Both the position numbers and the translations under genes were made by a program. Of a stretch of DNA of 7,652 nucleotides, positions 6,980-7,652 are shown in pieces. Numbering within the stretch: position 1 is the first letter of the stretch; every line of letters begins with the position of its first letter. The notes under the pieces are model-generated. The model had not been told where the DNA came from. It worked only from the letters and a program-made list of their open reading frames with translations, and did not search any database. The DNA is from an uncultured Solirubrobacterales bacterium (GTDB taxonomy: Bacteria; Actinomycetota; Thermoleophilia; Solirubrobacterales; Solirubrobacteraceae), in the NCBI GenBank assembly GCA_903830015.1, contig CAIKSH010000045.1, positions 1 to 7,652 of the forward strand. The letters are read 5' to 3'.

Positions 6980-7417
6980 ATGTCGTTCATCCTCATCGTC
7001 GGCTGCGGGCGCACCGGGTCGGCCATCGCGCGGGACATGCTGGCCGCCGGCCACGAGGTGTCGGTCCTCGACGACGACCCGCTTTCCCACGACCGCCTCG
7101 ACGCCGGCCAGGAGAGCTCGTGGGAGGACGCTGGCGGCCGCTTCACCATCGGCAAGGCGATCGAGCGCGAGGCGCTGGTCGAGGCGGGGATCGAGCAGGC
7201 CGACGTATTCATCGCCTCTACCAACGGTGACAACACCAACCTGACGATCTCCCAGATCGCCTCGCAGATGTTCTCGGTCGACCGGGTGATCGCCCGGGTC
7301 ATGGACCCGGCCCGGGCCGACTGGTACCGGTCGCAGGGGCTGGAGATCATCTGCCCGACCCAGTTCGCCATCGAGCGCTTCGAGGAGACCCTCGCCTCGC
7401 CGGGGGCAGCCGGCTGA
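6980..7417 (+). CDS. trkA: TrkA-N (RCK_N) domain protein, potassium-transport regulator, short form
   Basis: A 145-aa cytoplasmic Rossmann-fold protein. RCK/TrkA proteins bind NAD(H) or related nucleotides and gate K+ uptake or efflux systems. Seen: beta1 ILIVGCGRTGSAIA with GxGxxG at G8-G10-G13, an acidic end of beta2 (D31-D33, suited to a nucleotide ribose), AGIEQADVFIASTNGDNTNL (69-88), VIARVMDPARADWY (103-116) and CPTQFAIERF (125-134). These match the CeoB-like first member of actinobacterial TrkA pairs. The protein ends just after the N-domain, so the usual C-terminal RCK_C/TrkA_C ligand domain is absent; typical TrkA/CeoB proteins are about 220 aa. The region before AGIE reads FTIGKAIERE and lacks the GDG/GDA motif that the next gene has. 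The start is ATG with no ribosome site, consistent with leaderless transcription. It overlaps the next gene by one base (TGATG), so the two are probably co-translated subunits. Confidence 0.9.
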   Translation: MSFILIVGCGRTGSAIARDMLAAGHEVSVLDDDPLSHDRLDAGQESSWEDAGGRFTIGKAIEREALVEAGIEQADVFIASTNGDNTNLTISQIASQMFSVDRVIARVMDPARADWYRSQGLEIICPTQFAIERFEETLASPGAAG

Positions 7418-7652
7418 TGTACGCCATCGTCGTCGGAGGGGGAAAGGTCGGGCTCAACCTGACGCGCGAGCTGCTCGACAAGGGCAACGAGGTGACGCTG
7501 ATCGAGGCCCGCCGCGACCGTTACCTGCGGATGGAGGAGGAGCTGGGCCACGTGGTCCAGTACGGAGACGCCACCGAACTCTGGGTGCTCGAGCGCGCGG
7601 GTATCCAGCGCGCCGAGCTCGTGGTCGCGGTTACCGGCGACGACGAGGACAA
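7417..7652 (+). CDS. trkA: TrkA-family RCK potassium-transport regulator (3'-truncated by window edge)
   Basis: The 78 codons visible encode a second, distinct RCK_N domain. They show MYAIVVGGGKVGLNLTREL with GxGxxG at G7-G9-G12, beta2 ending in LIEARRDR (E30 suits NAD(H) over NADP), VVQYGDATEL with GDA at 50-52, AGIQRAELVVAVTGDDEDN at the right edge. This is the canonical TrkA pattern. The ATG shares its A with the TGA stop of the preceding RCK gene, indicating an operon with translational coupling, as in the mycobacterial ceoB-ceoC pair. Whether it carries the C-terminal RCK_C domain, and whether a TrkH-type channel gene follows, lies outside the window. Confidence 0.92.
   Translation, partial: MYAIVVGGGKVGLNLTRELLDKGNEVTLIEARRDRYLRMEEELGHVVQYGDATELWVLERAGIQRAELVVAVTGDDED

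Noticed and set aside
6152..7090. 312-codon minus-strand open frame across the second permease end and the first RCK gene
   Set aside because: It spans two good + strand genes and the promoter gap between them. Composition is typical of a shadow frame.
1..7652. CRISPR arrays, tRNA/rRNA genes, insertion sequences, defence or phage genes
   Set aside because: No tandem spaced repeats, cloverleaf-like segments, transposase or phage-like motifs were seen by eye; coding genes fill nearly the whole window.

Overview
This window is a compact, GC-rich (roughly two thirds G+C by eye) bacterial segment. Every convincing gene is on the + strand, and intergenic gaps are at most about 90 bases. The GC content, GTG and TTG starts, stop-start overlaps, short leaders with TAGNAT -10-like boxes, a K+-independent-type membrane pyrophosphatase and an actinobacterial-looking class III aminotransferase all point to an actinomycete-like organism (Actinomycetota). 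A Thermoleophilia-type lineage is possible but is only an inference.

Region A (1-2759). The left edge cuts into hppA, the proton-pumping pyrophosphatase; its C-terminal 488 codons are visible. Twenty-eight bases later a PLP-dependent class III aminotransferase starts at a GTG. Its catalytic Lys and Asp are intact, but several residues of the cofactor pocket are unusual. A bulged hairpin at 2775-2802 may end this unit.

Region B (2809-6934). A TAGAAT box precedes a tightly coupled three-gene unit: (i) a 635-aa APC-superfamily permease with a C-terminal universal-stress-protein (USP)-like domain, (ii) a 63-aa protein with two predicted membrane helices, and (iii) a second 664-aa APC-USP fusion that starts at TTG 4940. 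Both junctions are stop-start overlaps. The two permeases are tandem paralogs, but the second has lost the TM1 and TM6-loop signatures that the first keeps.

Region C (6965-7652, running off the right edge). A TAGCAT box lies 10 bases before an ATG. Two overlapping genes follow, both encoding TrkA-type RCK (NAD-binding, potassium-transport regulatory) proteins. The first is a short, N-domain-only 145-aa protein; the second is cut by the window end.

Working together: the most interesting reading is that regions B and C form one membrane-transport module of two unequal APC-USP transporters, a small membrane partner and a pair of RCK subunits, with no Trk/Ktr channel subunit visible here. From memory, an APC permease also sits beside the ceoB/ceoC TrkA pair in Mycobacterium tuberculosis (Rv2690c-Rv2692), which supports a conserved association. 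The substrate (K+ or an amino acid/amine) cannot be decided from this sequence. Nothing in the window suggests mobile elements, CRISPR, tRNA or rRNA.
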